Source of the DNA: Novosphingobium lentum NBRC 107847
GTDB lineage: Bacteria > Pseudomonadota > Alphaproteobacteria > Sphingomonadales > Sphingomonadaceae
Length of the DNA stretch: 64,000 nucleotides
Direction of reading: 5' to 3'
NCBI RefSeq assembly: GCF_001590965.1
Contig: NZ_BCTW01000008.1
Location: 146,625-210,624, forward strand
The stretch's first letter is position 1. Every line of letters starts with the position of its first letter. Shown piece after piece: positions 33,789 to 43,043 of this stretch. Under the pieces are notes generated by a model. That model was not told the origin of the DNA and did not search any database. It worked only from the letters and a program-made list of their open reading frames with translations. A program made the translations under genes and the position numbers.

Positions 33789-34691
33789 TTAAGCGCCGTG
33801 CTGATAGCCCAACCGGCCCTCGACCGGCGCATCGTCGAGCAGCAGAGGCACTTCGCGCCGTGGCAGGACGGTGCCGATGCGTGTGACCGGGCAGGGCGGG
33901 GCGAACGTTTCCGGCGCGGTGAACAGCAGCTCGTAATCGTCGCCCCAGCCCAGCGCGTCGCGGCGGCGATCTAGCGGGAGCCGCTCGGCAAAGGGAATCG
34001 CGATGCTGTCGAGCGCGATGGTCACCCCGCTGGCGTCGGCCATGCGCGACGCGTCAAGCAGCAGGCCGTCCGATACGTCCATCATCGCGGTGGCGAGCGG
34101 GGCGATCATCTGCCCTTCGCGCAGGCGTGGGCAAGGGCGGCGAAACGCGCGGGTGTCGGCCGCAGCGGTTTCGCCCCATTCGTCGGCATCGCGCAGCGCC
34201 TCGAACCCCAGCATCGCTGCGCCGATCGTACCGGTCAGCCACACGCCGTCGCCCGGTTGCGCGCCGCTGCGCGACGGCACCGGGTGGCAGGTGGCGCGGC
34301 CGATCGCGGTGAGGCCGATGGCGCGTGCGCCGCCGCCCCCGCCGCCCACGGTATCCCCGCCCAGCAGCGGCACGCCGAATTCGGCCAGCGCCTGTTCCAG
34401 CCCGTGCAGGAACTGCGCGTCGTTTTCTCCCAGCATGAAGCCCAGCAGCACGCCCAGCGGTTCCGCGCCTTTGGCGGCCAGGTCGGACAGGTTGACCGCG
34501 ACCAGCTTGAACGCAATGTCGGTCATGTCCTGACCGCGCAGCCAGTGCACCCCTTCGACCATCATGTCGTGGGTCAGCACGAGTTCCACGGCGCCCAGTT
34601 CAAGCACCGCCGCGTCATCGGCCAGACCGCGCGCCGCGGGGTGCGGCGCCATGGTGCGCAAGGCGGCGATGAAGCCGGGTTCGCCGGTCAT
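33789..34691 (-). CDS. thiL: Thiamine-monophosphate kinase
   Basis: ThiL phosphorylates thiamine monophosphate to thiamine pyrophosphate, the last step of thiamine synthesis. This 300-aa protein shows the PurM-like fold signatures: GLADDAAVLE with the Mg-binding aspartates, THDMMVEGVHW, AVNLSDLAAKGAEPLG, GGDTVGGGGGG and MDVSDGLLLD, and finally GWGDDYELLFT. The glycine run in the middle is longer than usual. It follows the enoyl-CoA hydratase gene (stop at 34700) by 8 nt on the same strand, so they are probably co-transcribed. Confidence 0.95.
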   Translation of the reverse strand: MTGEPGFIAALRTMAPHPAARGLADDAAVLELGAVELVLTHDMMVEGVHWLRGQDMTDIAFKLVAVNLSDLAAKGAEPLGVLLGFMLGENDAQFLHGLEQALAEFGVPLLGGDTVGGGGGGARAIGLTAIGRATCHPVPSRSGAQPGDGVWLTGTIGAAMLGFEALRDADEWGETAAADTRAFRRPCPRLREGQMIAPLATAMMDVSDGLLLDASRMADASGVTIALDSIAIPFAERLPLDRRRDALGWGDDYELLFTAPETFAPPCPVTRIGTVLPRREVPLLLDDAPVEGRLGYQHGA

Positions 34692-34699
34692 GGCACCCG

Positions 34700-35503
34700 T
34701 CAGTCTCCGGTAAACACCGGCGCGCGCTTTTCGATCAGCGCGCTGACGGCTTCCTTGTGGTCCTGCGTTTCGTGGACGATCGCCTGATAGGCGGCCGACA
34801 GTTCGAGCACGTCATTCGCGCGGCCGTGCTGGCCTTCACGCAACAGGCGCTTGGTCAGCCGCAGCGCGCGCGGGCTGTTGGCGGCGATCTTTTCAGCGAT
34901 CGCCAGCGCGGCGTCGAGCGCCTCGCCATCGGGCACCACGCTGCCGACCAGCCCGATCTCGCGCGCAAAGTCCGCGCCGAACGTCTCGCCGGTCAGGAAC
35001 AGTTCGGCCGCCTTGGAATAGCCGACGATCTTCTGCAGCGTCCACGCGCCGCCATCGCCCGGCACGATCCCCACCTTGATGAAGCTGGCGGCCATCTTCG
35101 CGCCTTGCGCCGCCACGCGGATGTCGCACAGGCACGCGAGGTCCAGCCCCAGCCCGATGGCGTGGCCGTTGATCGCGGCGATCATCGGGATTTCGCAATC
35201 GAGCATCGCGCGCGTCGCACGCTGCACCCCGCGCCGATAATTGAGCCGCGTCGAATCCGGCTGGTCGAGCGGCCCGATGCCGACCCGGTCGCGGATGCCC
35301 TTGATGTTGCCGCCGGTGCAGAACGCGCGGCCCGCGCCGGTTAGCACGATGGCGCTGTAGGTGCGATCGTCGCCCAGCGCGAAGAACGTGTCGACGATGT
35401 TGTCGCAATCCTCGATCGTGCCGATGGCGTTCATGGAATCGGCGCGATCCATGGTCAGGATGGCGATGCGGCCACGGCGTTCGACGGACAGAAACGGGGT
35501 CAC
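34700..35503 (-). CDS. Enoyl-CoA hydratase/isomerase family protein
   Basis: Crotonase-fold enzymes hydrate or isomerise enoyl-CoA thioesters. This 267-aa copy has the start MTPFLSVERRGRIAILTMDR, the first oxyanion-hole segment GAGRAFCTGGNIKG, and the second AINGHAIGLGLDLACLCDIR. It also has the C-terminal SALIEKRAPVFTGD. I prefer the GTG at 35503, which has GGAGG 9 nt upstream. An ATG at 35512 is possible but sits directly against that site. It is divergent from the acyl-CoA dehydrogenase genes with about 60 bp between, so the pair may share a control region. Its real substrate is unknown. Confidence 0.88.
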   Translation of the reverse strand: MTPFLSVERRGRIAILTMDRADSMNAIGTIEDCDNIVDTFFALGDDRTYSAIVLTGAGRAFCTGGNIKGIRDRVGIGPLDQPDSTRLNYRRGVQRATRAMLDCEIPMIAAINGHAIGLGLDLACLCDIRVAAQGAKMAASFIKVGIVPGDGGAWTLQKIVGYSKAAELFLTGETFGADFAREIGLVGSVVPDGEALDAALAIAEKIAANSPRALRLTKRLLREGQHGRANDVLELSAAYQAIVHETQDHKEAVSALIEKRAPVFTGD

Positions 35504-35563
35504 GGGCGGCATCCTCCATGCGGCATTTGCAGAAGGACATGCGCTGCCATAGGGAGGACGGCG

Positions 35564-36703
35564 ATGCAAATATTCGCGATCCATCCGTTCGATCCGCCCG
35601 GCGATGTGCCCGCGTTGCGTGCCCGGGTGCGCGCGCTGATTGCCGGGCATGAAGCCGGCTGGCCGCTGGAAGGCCGATCGAACAACTGGTTCACGTTCGA
35701 CGCCGCGTTTTCGCGCGTGCTCGGTCGGGAAGGGTTGCTCGGCATGACCTGGCCGAAGCGATATGGCGGGCACGAACGCCACCCGCTCGAACGCTACGTG
35801 GTGATGGAGGAACTGCTCGCGGGCGGTGCGCCGGTCGGGCTGCACTGGATCGCCGATCGGCAGACCGGGCCGCTGCTGCTGCGCTACGGCACCGAAAACC
35901 AGCGGCGCAAATACCTGCCGGGGATGGCGGCGGGCGAGATTTATGCCTGCATCGGCCTGTCCGAACCCAACGCCGGGTCCGATCTTGCCAGCGTTCGCAC
36001 CTCCGCAAGGAAAACGCCCGAGGGCTGGCGCGTCAACGGGCAGAAAGTGTGGACCAGCGGCGCGCACCGCAGCCACGCCGCGCTGACCCTGCTGCGCACC
36101 GAGGAAGGCAGCCAGCGCAACGCCGGGCTTTCCCAGTTGATGATCGACCTCGATACCCCGGGCGTGACCGTGCGCCCGATCGTGGACATGACCGGCACGC
36201 ACCATTTCAACGAGATATTCTTCGACGATGCGCTGATCCCGCTCGACGCGCTGGTCGGGACCGAGGGCGAGGGCTGGAAACAGGTCACCGCCGAACTTGC
36301 GCTCGAACGTTCCGGCCCCGAACGCTATCTGTCGAGTCATGCGCTGCTGGTCGCGCTGATCGATGCGGTTGGGCCCGATCCTGCGCCTGCCATCGCGCAG
36401 CTGATCGGGCGGTTGACCGCCGAGATGTGGACTTTGCGCCAGATGTCGATGTCCACCGCCGCCAAGCTGGCTGCGGGCGACGATCCGATGGTCGAGGCGG
36501 CGATCGTCAAGGATCTGGGCAACGCGTTCGAACAGGCGATGCCCCGGCTGGTGCAAGCCGCGCTCGATGCCGATCTTGCCGCAAACAGCGACCTGTCGCG
36601 GCTGCTGACATGGGTGCTGCTGGCCAGCCCCAGCTTCTCGCTGCGTGGCGGCACGCCCGAAGTGCTGCGCGGGATCATCGCCAAGGGATTGGGCCTGAGA
36701 TGA
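35564..36703 (+). CDS. Acyl-CoA dehydrogenase, first subunit of a pair
   Basis: This FAD enzyme family introduces a 2,3-double bond into acyl-CoA. The protein is 379 aa. It has the N-terminal helical domain (GREGLLGMTWPKRYGGHERHP), the mid-domain flavin/substrate segment CIGLSEPNAGSDLASV with VNGQKVWTSGAH, and the C-terminal GGTPEVLRGIIAKGLGL. The usual FAD-contacting R-x-Q-F-G segment of the last domain is not visible here but is present in the next gene. That suggests the two proteins form a mixed (alpha-beta) enzyme like those known for sterol side-chain breakdown. The stop is 10 nt before the next start. Confidence 0.9.
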   Translation: MQIFAIHPFDPPGDVPALRARVRALIAGHEAGWPLEGRSNNWFTFDAAFSRVLGREGLLGMTWPKRYGGHERHPLERYVVMEELLAGGAPVGLHWIADRQTGPLLLRYGTENQRRKYLPGMAAGEIYACIGLSEPNAGSDLASVRTSARKTPEGWRVNGQKVWTSGAHRSHAALTLLRTEEGSQRNAGLSQLMIDLDTPGVTVRPIVDMTGTHHFNEIFFDDALIPLDALVGTEGEGWKQVTAELALERSGPERYLSSHALLVALIDAVGPDPAPAIAQLIGRLTAEMWTLRQMSMSTAAKLAAGDDPMVEAAIVKDLGNAFEQAMPRLVQAALDADLAANSDLSRLLTWVLLASPSFSLRGGTPEVLRGIIAKGLGLR

Positions 36704-36713
36704 GGAAAGCCCG

Positions 36714-37676
36714 ATGAGCGTTTCGCGCCAACTGTTGACCGAGATGGCCGAGGGGCTGTTCGGCGATCTGGCCGGGCAGGATTTTACCATGGCCGGGCCA
36801 CGCGTGGCCGAGGCGGGCTTTGCCGCGCTGCTCGTGCCTGAAGACGCGGGCGGCTTTGGCGGGGACTGGGGCGATCTGTTCGCGGTGCTCAGGCTTGCCG
36901 GATTGTTCGCGCTCGATGCTCCGCTGGCCGAGCCGATCATCGCGCACCACTTGTTGGCTCAGGCTGGGATCGCGGCGCCCGATGGGCTGGTGACAATCGC
37001 CGCCGAGGGACAGCGCGTGCCATGGGGCCGCCATGCCGATGCCGTCGTAGCGGTCAGCGGCGGCGTTCTGTCACTTTATGCAGCGGATGCCTGTGCGTTC
37101 GACGAGGGCGTGTCCCCGGCGGGCGAGCCGCGCGACGCAGTGCGCTTTACCGGCGGGGCCGTGGCCAGTGCGCCATGCTCTGCCGATCTGCTGGCGCTGG
37201 GTGCGTTCGCGCGGGTGGCGCAAGCCGCCGGGGCGCTCGACGCGGCGTTTGCGCTGACCATCGGCCACGTCAACGATCGCGTGCAATTCGGCAAACCGCT
37301 GGCGAAATTCCAAGCGGTCCAGCAGGCACTCGCGGGTTTCTCGGAAGAAGCGGCGGCGGTCAACGTGGCCGGGCAGGCCGCAGCAGCGGCGCTCGATTGC
37401 GGCGAGGCCGGTTTCGAAATCGCGGCGGCCAAGCTGCGCGCCAACCTCGCGATCGACGCGGGCGTGCCCGTGGCCCACCGCCTGCACGGCGCGATCGGCT
37501 TCACCATGGAGTATGCGCTGAACCGCTTTACCCGGCGGCTGATGGGCTGGCACAGCGAATACGGCAGCGACGCGTTCTGGGCCGAACGGCTGGGCGCGCA
37601 AGTGGCGCGGATGGGTGGCAAGGGCCTGTGGCACGAAATGACCGCGCGGTCCGACCGGCAGATCGCGCCGGCCTGA
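36714..37676 (+). CDS. Acyl-CoA dehydrogenase, second (shorter) subunit
   Basis: At 320 aa this is shorter than a full acyl-CoA dehydrogenase. The N-terminal half is reduced (MSVSRQLLTEMAEGLFGDL, FAALLVPEDAGGFGGDW), and the middle beta domain lacks the SEPNAGSD-like segment. The last helical domain keeps NDRVQFGKPLAKFQAVQQALA, with the FAD-binding Arg/Gln-Phe-Gly, and HRLHGAIGFTMEYALNRFTRR. It complements the preceding gene, so a heteromeric enzyme is likely. It starts 10 nt after the first subunit's stop and precedes a thiolase on the same strand. Confidence 0.88.
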   Translation: MSVSRQLLTEMAEGLFGDLAGQDFTMAGPRVAEAGFAALLVPEDAGGFGGDWGDLFAVLRLAGLFALDAPLAEPIIAHHLLAQAGIAAPDGLVTIAAEGQRVPWGRHADAVVAVSGGVLSLYAADACAFDEGVSPAGEPRDAVRFTGGAVASAPCSADLLALGAFARVAQAAGALDAAFALTIGHVNDRVQFGKPLAKFQAVQQALAGFSEEAAAVNVAGQAAAAALDCGEAGFEIAAAKLRANLAIDAGVPVAHRLHGAIGFTMEYALNRFTRRLMGWHSEYGSDAFWAERLGAQVARMGGKGLWHEMTARSDRQIAPA

Positions 37677-37794
37677 TCGTTGGTGGCCGCCGCCGCGTGG
37701 CGCTGGTCGAATTGTCAGGTGCCCGAGGCGGCGCTTGACCCGTCCCCGACAGAGCTTTAACCGGTCGATTAAATCGAGCGAGAGGACGGGAATC

Positions 37795-38967
37795 ATGGCG
37801 ACAGCCTATATCGTGGATGCGGTGCGTACCGCTGGTGGCCGGCGCGGCGGGCGTCTGGCCGGCGTCCATCCGGTCGATCTGGCTGCGGCCAGCCTCGATG
37901 CGATCATCAGCCGCACCGGGCTCGACCCCGCCGCGGTCGAAGACGTGATCATGGGCTGCGTCACGCAAGCGGGCGAGCAGGCCACGCAGGTCGCCCGCAA
38001 CGCGGTGCTGGCGTCGAAGTATCTGCCCGAATCGACCCCCGCCGTATCGATCGACCGCCAGTGCGGTTCATCGCAGCAGGCGGTGCAGTTCGCGGCGCAG
38101 GCAGTGATGTCGGGCACGCAGGACGTGGTCATCGCTGCCGGGATCGAAAGCATGAGCCGCGTGCCGATGGGCAGCAACGCCACGTTCCACATGAAGGAAG
38201 GGCTGGGCAACTACATGTCGCCAGGGCTCGCTGCCAAATATCCCGGGATCATGTGGTCGCAGTTCGTGGGCGCCGAGATGATCGTCAAGAAGCACGGCTT
38301 CTCCAAGGACGATCTCGACCGGTTCGCGCTGAACAGCCACCACAAGGCGATCGCGGCGACGCAGGCCCATGCGTTCGACCGCGAACTGGTGCCGATCACC
38401 ATCGAAACGCCCGAAGGCCCGGCACAGCATATGGTCGATGAAGGCATCCGCTTCGACGCGACGCTGGACAGCATCGCCGGGGTCAAGCTGATGATGCCCG
38501 ACGGATCGCTCACCGCCGCGTCCGCCAGCCAGATGTGCGACGGATCGAGCGCGGCGTTGGTCGTGTCCGAAGCCGCGCTGAAACGCTACAACCTGACTCC
38601 GATCGCACGCATCCACAACCTGACCGTTACCGCCGGCGATCCGGTGATCATGCTGGAGGAACCGCTGTTCGCGACCGACCGCGCCCTGCAGCGCGCGGGC
38701 ATGAAGCTGGGCGATATCGACCTGTTCGAAGTGAACGAGGCGTTCGCTTCGGTGCCGATGGCGTGGCTCAAGCACACCGGCGCCGATCCGGCCAAGCTCA
38801 ACGTCAACGGCGGCGCGATCGCGCTGGGCCACCCGCTCGGCGCATCGGGCACCAAGCTGATGGCCACGATGATCCATGCGCTGCGCGCGCGGGGCCTGAA
38901 GTACGGTCTGCAGACGATGTGCGAAGGCGGCGGCGTCGCCAACGTGACCATCGTCGAGGCGCTGTAA
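37795..38967 (+). CDS. Thiolase (acetyl-CoA C-acyltransferase family)
   Basis: Thiolases cleave 3-ketoacyl-CoA with CoA to release acetyl-CoA or propionyl-CoA. The protein is 390 aa and starts MATAYIVDAVRTAGGRRGG. The nucleophilic cysteine lies in DRQCGSSQQAV. The C-terminal half has NVNGGAIALGHPLGASGTK, with the catalytic histidine, and MCEGGGVANV, with the second cysteine. GAGAGGACGGG precedes the ATG at 37795. It belongs to the beta-oxidation-type cluster. Its last 19 nt, including the stop codon, are duplicated in tandem right after the gene. Confidence 0.94.
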   Translation: MATAYIVDAVRTAGGRRGGRLAGVHPVDLAAASLDAIISRTGLDPAAVEDVIMGCVTQAGEQATQVARNAVLASKYLPESTPAVSIDRQCGSSQQAVQFAAQAVMSGTQDVVIAAGIESMSRVPMGSNATFHMKEGLGNYMSPGLAAKYPGIMWSQFVGAEMIVKKHGFSKDDLDRFALNSHHKAIAATQAHAFDRELVPITIETPEGPAQHMVDEGIRFDATLDSIAGVKLMMPDGSLTAASASQMCDGSSAALVVSEAALKRYNLTPIARIHNLTVTAGDPVIMLEEPLFATDRALQRAGMKLGDIDLFEVNEAFASVPMAWLKHTGADPAKLNVNGGAIALGHPLGASGTKLMATMIHALRARGLKYGLQTMCEGGGVANVTIVEAL

Positions 38968-38989
38968 CAACGTCGAAGCGCTGTAAGAA
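38952..38989. repeat. Tandem 19-bp duplication of the thiolase 3' end
   Basis: The unit cgtcga(g/a)gcgctgtaa(c/g)aa occurs at 38952-38970 and again at 38971-38989, 17 of 19 identical. Each copy contains a TAA in frame with the gene's last codons, so the copy after the stop is non-coding. Confidence 0.85.
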
Positions 38990-38993
38990 CACC

Positions 38994-39020
38994 GTCGTCC
39001 CGGTTTGAACGCGGGACGAC
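38994..39020. repeat. Short inverted repeat (gtcgtcccg / cgggacgac)
   Basis: Nine-bp arms with a 9-nt loop lie between the thiolase and the dehydrogenase gene, 16 nt before the latter's ATG. The core is the one found in the larger intergenic repeats at 31388-31468 and 54655-54732. It could hinder or modulate translation of the next gene. Confidence 0.7.
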
Positions 39021-39036
39021 CTAGGGAGTACCTGGC

Positions 39037-39819
39037 ATGATCATCGACAACACCGTCTCCGCCGTCGTCACCGGCGGCGCATCGGGCCTTGGCGCCGCCA
39101 CCGTGCGCGCGCTGGCCGCCAAGGGCGCGAAAGTGGCGATCTTCGATCTCAACAAGGATCTGGGCGAGGCGCTGGCCGCCGAAGTCGGCGGCACGTTCTG
39201 CGAAGTCAACGTCACCAGCGATGACAGCGTCGATGCCGGGTTCGCCAAGGCGCGCGCGGCGCACGGGCAGGAGCGCGTGCTGGTCAACTGCGCGGGCATC
39301 GGCAGCGCGGTCAAGACCGCCAGCCGCAGCCGCGAGGACGGATCGATCCGCCACTTCCCCCTGGATACGTTCAATGTCGTGATCCAGGTCAACCTCGTCG
39401 GCACGTTCCGCTGCATCGCCAAATCGGCGGCCGGGATGCTCAGCCTCGATCCGCTGGACGACGGAGAGCGTGGCGCGATCGTCAACACCGCCAGCGCTGC
39501 GGCAGAGGACGGCCAGGTCGGCCAGGCGGCGTACTCCGCGTCGAAGGGCGGCATCGTCGGCATGACCCTGCCGATCGCGCGCGACCTGATGACCGAGGGC
39601 GTGCGCGTCAACACGATCCTGCCCGGCATTTTCGCCACCCCGCTGATGCTGGGCGCGCCCGAAAAGGTGAAGGAAGTGCTCGCCGCGTCGGTGCCGTTCC
39701 CCAAGCGCTTCGGCAAGCCGGAAGAATACGCCCAGCTGGCGCTGACCATGATCGAGTGCGGCTATTTCAATGGCGAGGACGTCCGCCTTGACGGCGCGAT
39801 CCGCATGCCGCCACGGTGA
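39037..39819 (+). CDS. Short-chain dehydrogenase (3-hydroxyacyl-CoA dehydrogenase type 2-like)
   Basis: This is a 260-aa NAD-dependent short-chain dehydrogenase. It has the cofactor loop TGGASGLGAAT (residues ~12-22), FDLNKD that favours NAD, NCAGIG, the catalytic serine in VNTASAAAEDGQ, and Y-x-x-x-K (AYSASKGG). The closing LPGIFATPLM, FPKRFGKPEEYAQL and FNGEDVRLDGA resemble type 2 3-hydroxyacyl-CoA dehydrogenases. Together with the neighbouring hydratase and thiolase it would complete a beta-oxidation spiral. It lies 69 nt after the thiolase in the same direction. Confidence 0.9.
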   Translation: MIIDNTVSAVVTGGASGLGAATVRALAAKGAKVAIFDLNKDLGEALAAEVGGTFCEVNVTSDDSVDAGFAKARAAHGQERVLVNCAGIGSAVKTASRSREDGSIRHFPLDTFNVVIQVNLVGTFRCIAKSAAGMLSLDPLDDGERGAIVNTASAAAEDGQVGQAAYSASKGGIVGMTLPIARDLMTEGVRVNTILPGIFATPLMLGAPEKVKEVLAASVPFPKRFGKPEEYAQLALTMIECGYFNGEDVRLDGAIRMPPR

Positions 39820-39829
39820 TGAAAAACAG

Positions 39830-39927
39830 CCCCTCCTCTTCAGCGGAGGGGTTGGGGTGGTGCCGTTCCCCAATGCCGCGTTTGCGGTGAGGCACCACCC
39901 CCGGCCCCTTCTCTGACGAGGAGGGGG
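39830..39927. repeat. Long inverted repeat between dehydrogenase and hydratase genes
   Basis: Arms of about 35 bp (39830-39864 and 39891-39927) pair imperfectly (cccctcct...ggtggtgcc with ggcaccaccc...aggagggg). The right arm reaches to 12 nt before the next ATG and includes its GAGGGGGGAG ribosome site. Folding of this RNA could therefore control translation of the hydratase. Confidence 0.75.
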
Positions 39928-39938
39928 GAGAACCATTG

Positions 39939-40811
<873 letters not shown>

Positions 40812-40842
40812 GCTGGCCGGAACGAGAGCAAGACCGAAAAAA

Positions 40843-41490
40843 ATGACCACGGGCGCAAACACCACCGATGAGCTTGGCGTCCCTGCCGGCGCGCGCGCGA
40901 TGTTGCTCGAAACCGCGTCGCAGATCATGCGCGAAGGCGATCTGGTCGATATCTCGCTGTCCGAGCTGTCGCTGCGCTCGGGACTCAATTCGGCGCTGGT
41001 GAAATACTATTTCGGCAACAAGGCCGGGCTGCTGAAAGCGCTGCTCGATCGCGACATGGAAACGATCGTCACCAGCGTCGATGCGCTGGTCGCCAAGGAC
41101 GACATGGACCCGGAGGCCAAGCTGAAGCGGCACATCTCCAAGGTCATCGATACGTTCTACGCGGTGCCTTACCTCAACCGGCTGACGATGCGGCTGGTAC
41201 GCGACAGCGACGAGGCCGAGGCGCGGCGGATTGCCGAACGGTATCTCACTCCGCTGTACAATGCTTATGAACGGCTCATCACCGATGGGGTCAAGGCCGG
41301 CGTGTTCCGCCCTATCGACCCGCAACTGTTCTACTTCACCGTGACGGGCGCGATCGATCGTTTCTTTTCGGCGCGGCTGGTGCTCAAACACTGCTTCGAC
41401 CAGGACACGCTGACCGAGGAATTGCGCGATCGCTACCGCGAACACACCATCGACATCATCATGGCCGGGATCCTTGCCCGCAAAGCCTGA
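40843..41490 (+). CDS. TetR-family transcriptional regulator
   Basis: This is a 215-aa repressor-type protein. The N-terminal helix-turn-helix (MLLETASQIMREGDL, then LSLRSGLNSALVKYYFGNK) is followed by a ligand-binding helical domain (~70-215). It lies 31 nt after the hydratase gene on the same strand and probably regulates the acyl-CoA cluster in response to an acyl-CoA or free acid. The ATG at 40843 (MTTGANTTDEL) follows an A-rich stretch with a poor ribosome site. Its 3' end overlaps the next gene's start by 17 nt. Confidence 0.88.
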   Translation: MTTGANTTDELGVPAGARAMLLETASQIMREGDLVDISLSELSLRSGLNSALVKYYFGNKAGLLKALLDRDMETIVTSVDALVAKDDMDPEAKLKRHISKVIDTFYAVPYLNRLTMRLVRDSDEAEARRIAERYLTPLYNAYERLITDGVKAGVFRPIDPQLFYFTVTGAIDRFFSARLVLKHCFDQDTLTEELRDRYREHTIDIIMAGILARKA

Positions 41491-42355
41491 TCCCGCACGC
41501 TGGTGCCTGGGCGTGATCGGCGGCTCGGGGCTGTACGACCTGTCGCTGATCGAGGACGCGCAGGAGATTGCGGTGTCCTCGGCTTTCGGCGCGCCGTCGG
41601 GGCCGGTCACCATCGGCACGATCGCAGGGGTGCGCTGTGTGTTCCTGCCGCGTCATGGCGCCGGGCACAGGCTTCCGCCCGAAGCCATTCCCCATCGCGC
41701 CAACATCGACGTGCTGAAGCGTTGCGGGGTGACCGACGTGGTTGCCATTTCCGCGATCGGATCGCTGCGCGAGGATTTCGCGCCGGGCAGCTTCGTTGCG
41801 GTCGACCAGTTTATCGACCGCACCCACGGCCGCGCGCAAAGCTTCTTCGGCAGCGGGCTGGTCGCGCATGTCAGCATGGCCGATCCGACCTGTCCGCGCC
41901 TTTCCGCACTGGCGGCAGAGGCAGCGCGCGACGCAGGCGCGACGGTCCATGGCGGCGGATGCTACCTGGCGATGCAGGGGCCTCAGTTTTCCACCCGCGC
42001 CGAAAGCCGGATGTACCGCCAGTGGGGTGCCGATGTCATCGGCATGACCGCGCTGCCCGAGGCGCGCCTCGCGCGCGAGGCGGAGCTGCCTTATGCGCTG
42101 CTCGGCATGGTCACCGACTACGACAGCTGGCGCGAGGGCGACCATGTCGAAGTGGCGCAAGTGCTGCAGGTGATGGCGGCGAATGCGGCGCTGGCGCGCG
42201 CCACGGTGGCCCGGCTGGCCGCGATGCTGCCCGCTTCGCGCGATCCCAGCCCGATCGACCGCGCGCTTGACGGTGCGATCATGACCGCGCCGGCCCAACG
42301 CGATCTGCAAGCGGTGGCGATGCTCGACGCGGTGGCAGGAAGAGTATTGCGATGA
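41474..42355 (+). CDS. mtnP: S-methyl-5'-thioadenosine phosphorylase
   Basis: The enzyme cleaves methylthioadenosine with phosphate to adenine and 5-methylthioribose-1-phosphate in methionine salvage. It is 293 aa, starting just before GVIGGSGLYDLS. It shows the phosphate loop FLPRHGAGHRLPPEAIPHRAN and AIGSLREDFAPG. The substrate region is CYLAMQGPQFSTRAES with RMYRQWGADVIGMTALPEA. The only start that keeps the full N terminus is a TTG at 41474 inside the tetR gene. Its stop overlaps the maiA start as ATGA. No other methionine-salvage gene is adjacent. Confidence 0.9.
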   Translation: MPAKPDPARWCLGVIGGSGLYDLSLIEDAQEIAVSSAFGAPSGPVTIGTIAGVRCVFLPRHGAGHRLPPEAIPHRANIDVLKRCGVTDVVAISAIGSLREDFAPGSFVAVDQFIDRTHGRAQSFFGSGLVAHVSMADPTCPRLSALAAEAARDAGATVHGGGCYLAMQGPQFSTRAESRMYRQWGADVIGMTALPEARLAREAELPYALLGMVTDYDSWREGDHVEVAQVLQVMAANAALARATVARLAAMLPASRDPSPIDRALDGAIMTAPAQRDLQAVAMLDAVAGRVLR

Positions 42356-43011
42356 CCGACCAGAACGATCTTCAGGGCGATCCGGGCGTGGTGTTGCACG
42401 ACTATTGGCGCAGTTCGGCCTGCTATCGCGTGCGGATCGTGCTGAACCTGAAAGGCGTGACTTACCGCGCTGCTCCGGTCGACCTGACGCAAGGCGCGCA
42501 GGCGCGCGACGATTACCTCGCGCTCAATGCGCAAGGGCTGGTGCCCGCGCTCGAGATCGACGGTGCGATCCTGACGCAAAGCCTGGCGATCATCGACTAT
42601 CTCGACGCGAAGTTCCCGCGCCCGCACATGGTTCCGGCCGATCCGCTGCGCCGTTCGCGCACGCTGGCGCTGGCGCTGGTGATCGCCGCCGACGTTCACC
42701 CGATCAACAACATGCGCGTACTGCGTTCGCTGCGCGAGGATTACGGCGCGAGCGAGCAGCAGGTCGAACGCTGGATCCACCACTGGATTTCGGCGGGTTT
42801 CGAGGCGCTGGAGGTAGCGGCGCCGGAAGACGGCCTGTTCGGTGGCGATGCGCCCGACCTGACCGACGTGTGCCTAGTGCCGCAGATGTACAATGCGCGG
42901 CGGTTCGAGATGGACCTTCAGCCTTATCCCCGGCTGACCCGCATCGATGCCGAAATGCGTCAGATCGCGGCGGTCGCGGCAGCGACGCCTGAGGCCGTGC
43001 GTCCGGGGTAA
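42352..43011 (+). CDS. maiA: Maleylacetoacetate isomerase (zeta-class glutathione transferase)
   Basis: The enzyme isomerises 4-maleylacetoacetate to fumarylacetoacetate using glutathione, the second-last step of homogentisate (tyrosine) breakdown. It is 219 aa. The N-terminal thioredoxin-like domain has the zeta-class motif SSACYRVRIVLNLKG with the catalytic serine pair and cysteine. GLVPALEIDGAILTQSLAIIDYL supplies the glutathione-binding cis-proline and QS. The helical domain has DVHPINNMRVL and LTDVCLVPQMYNARRF. It overlaps mtnP by 4 nt, and two genes later a fumarylacetoacetase-family gene follows, consistent with the pathway. Confidence 0.92.
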   Translation: MTDQNDLQGDPGVVLHDYWRSSACYRVRIVLNLKGVTYRAAPVDLTQGAQARDDYLALNAQGLVPALEIDGAILTQSLAIIDYLDAKFPRPHMVPADPLRRSRTLALALVIAADVHPINNMRVLRSLREDYGASEQQVERWIHHWISAGFEALEVAAPEDGLFGGDAPDLTDVCLVPQMYNARRFEMDLQPYPRLTRIDAEMRQIAAVAAATPEAVRPG

Positions 43012-43043
43012 CATAATTTCACATCGAGGCGTTTCCGCTACGG

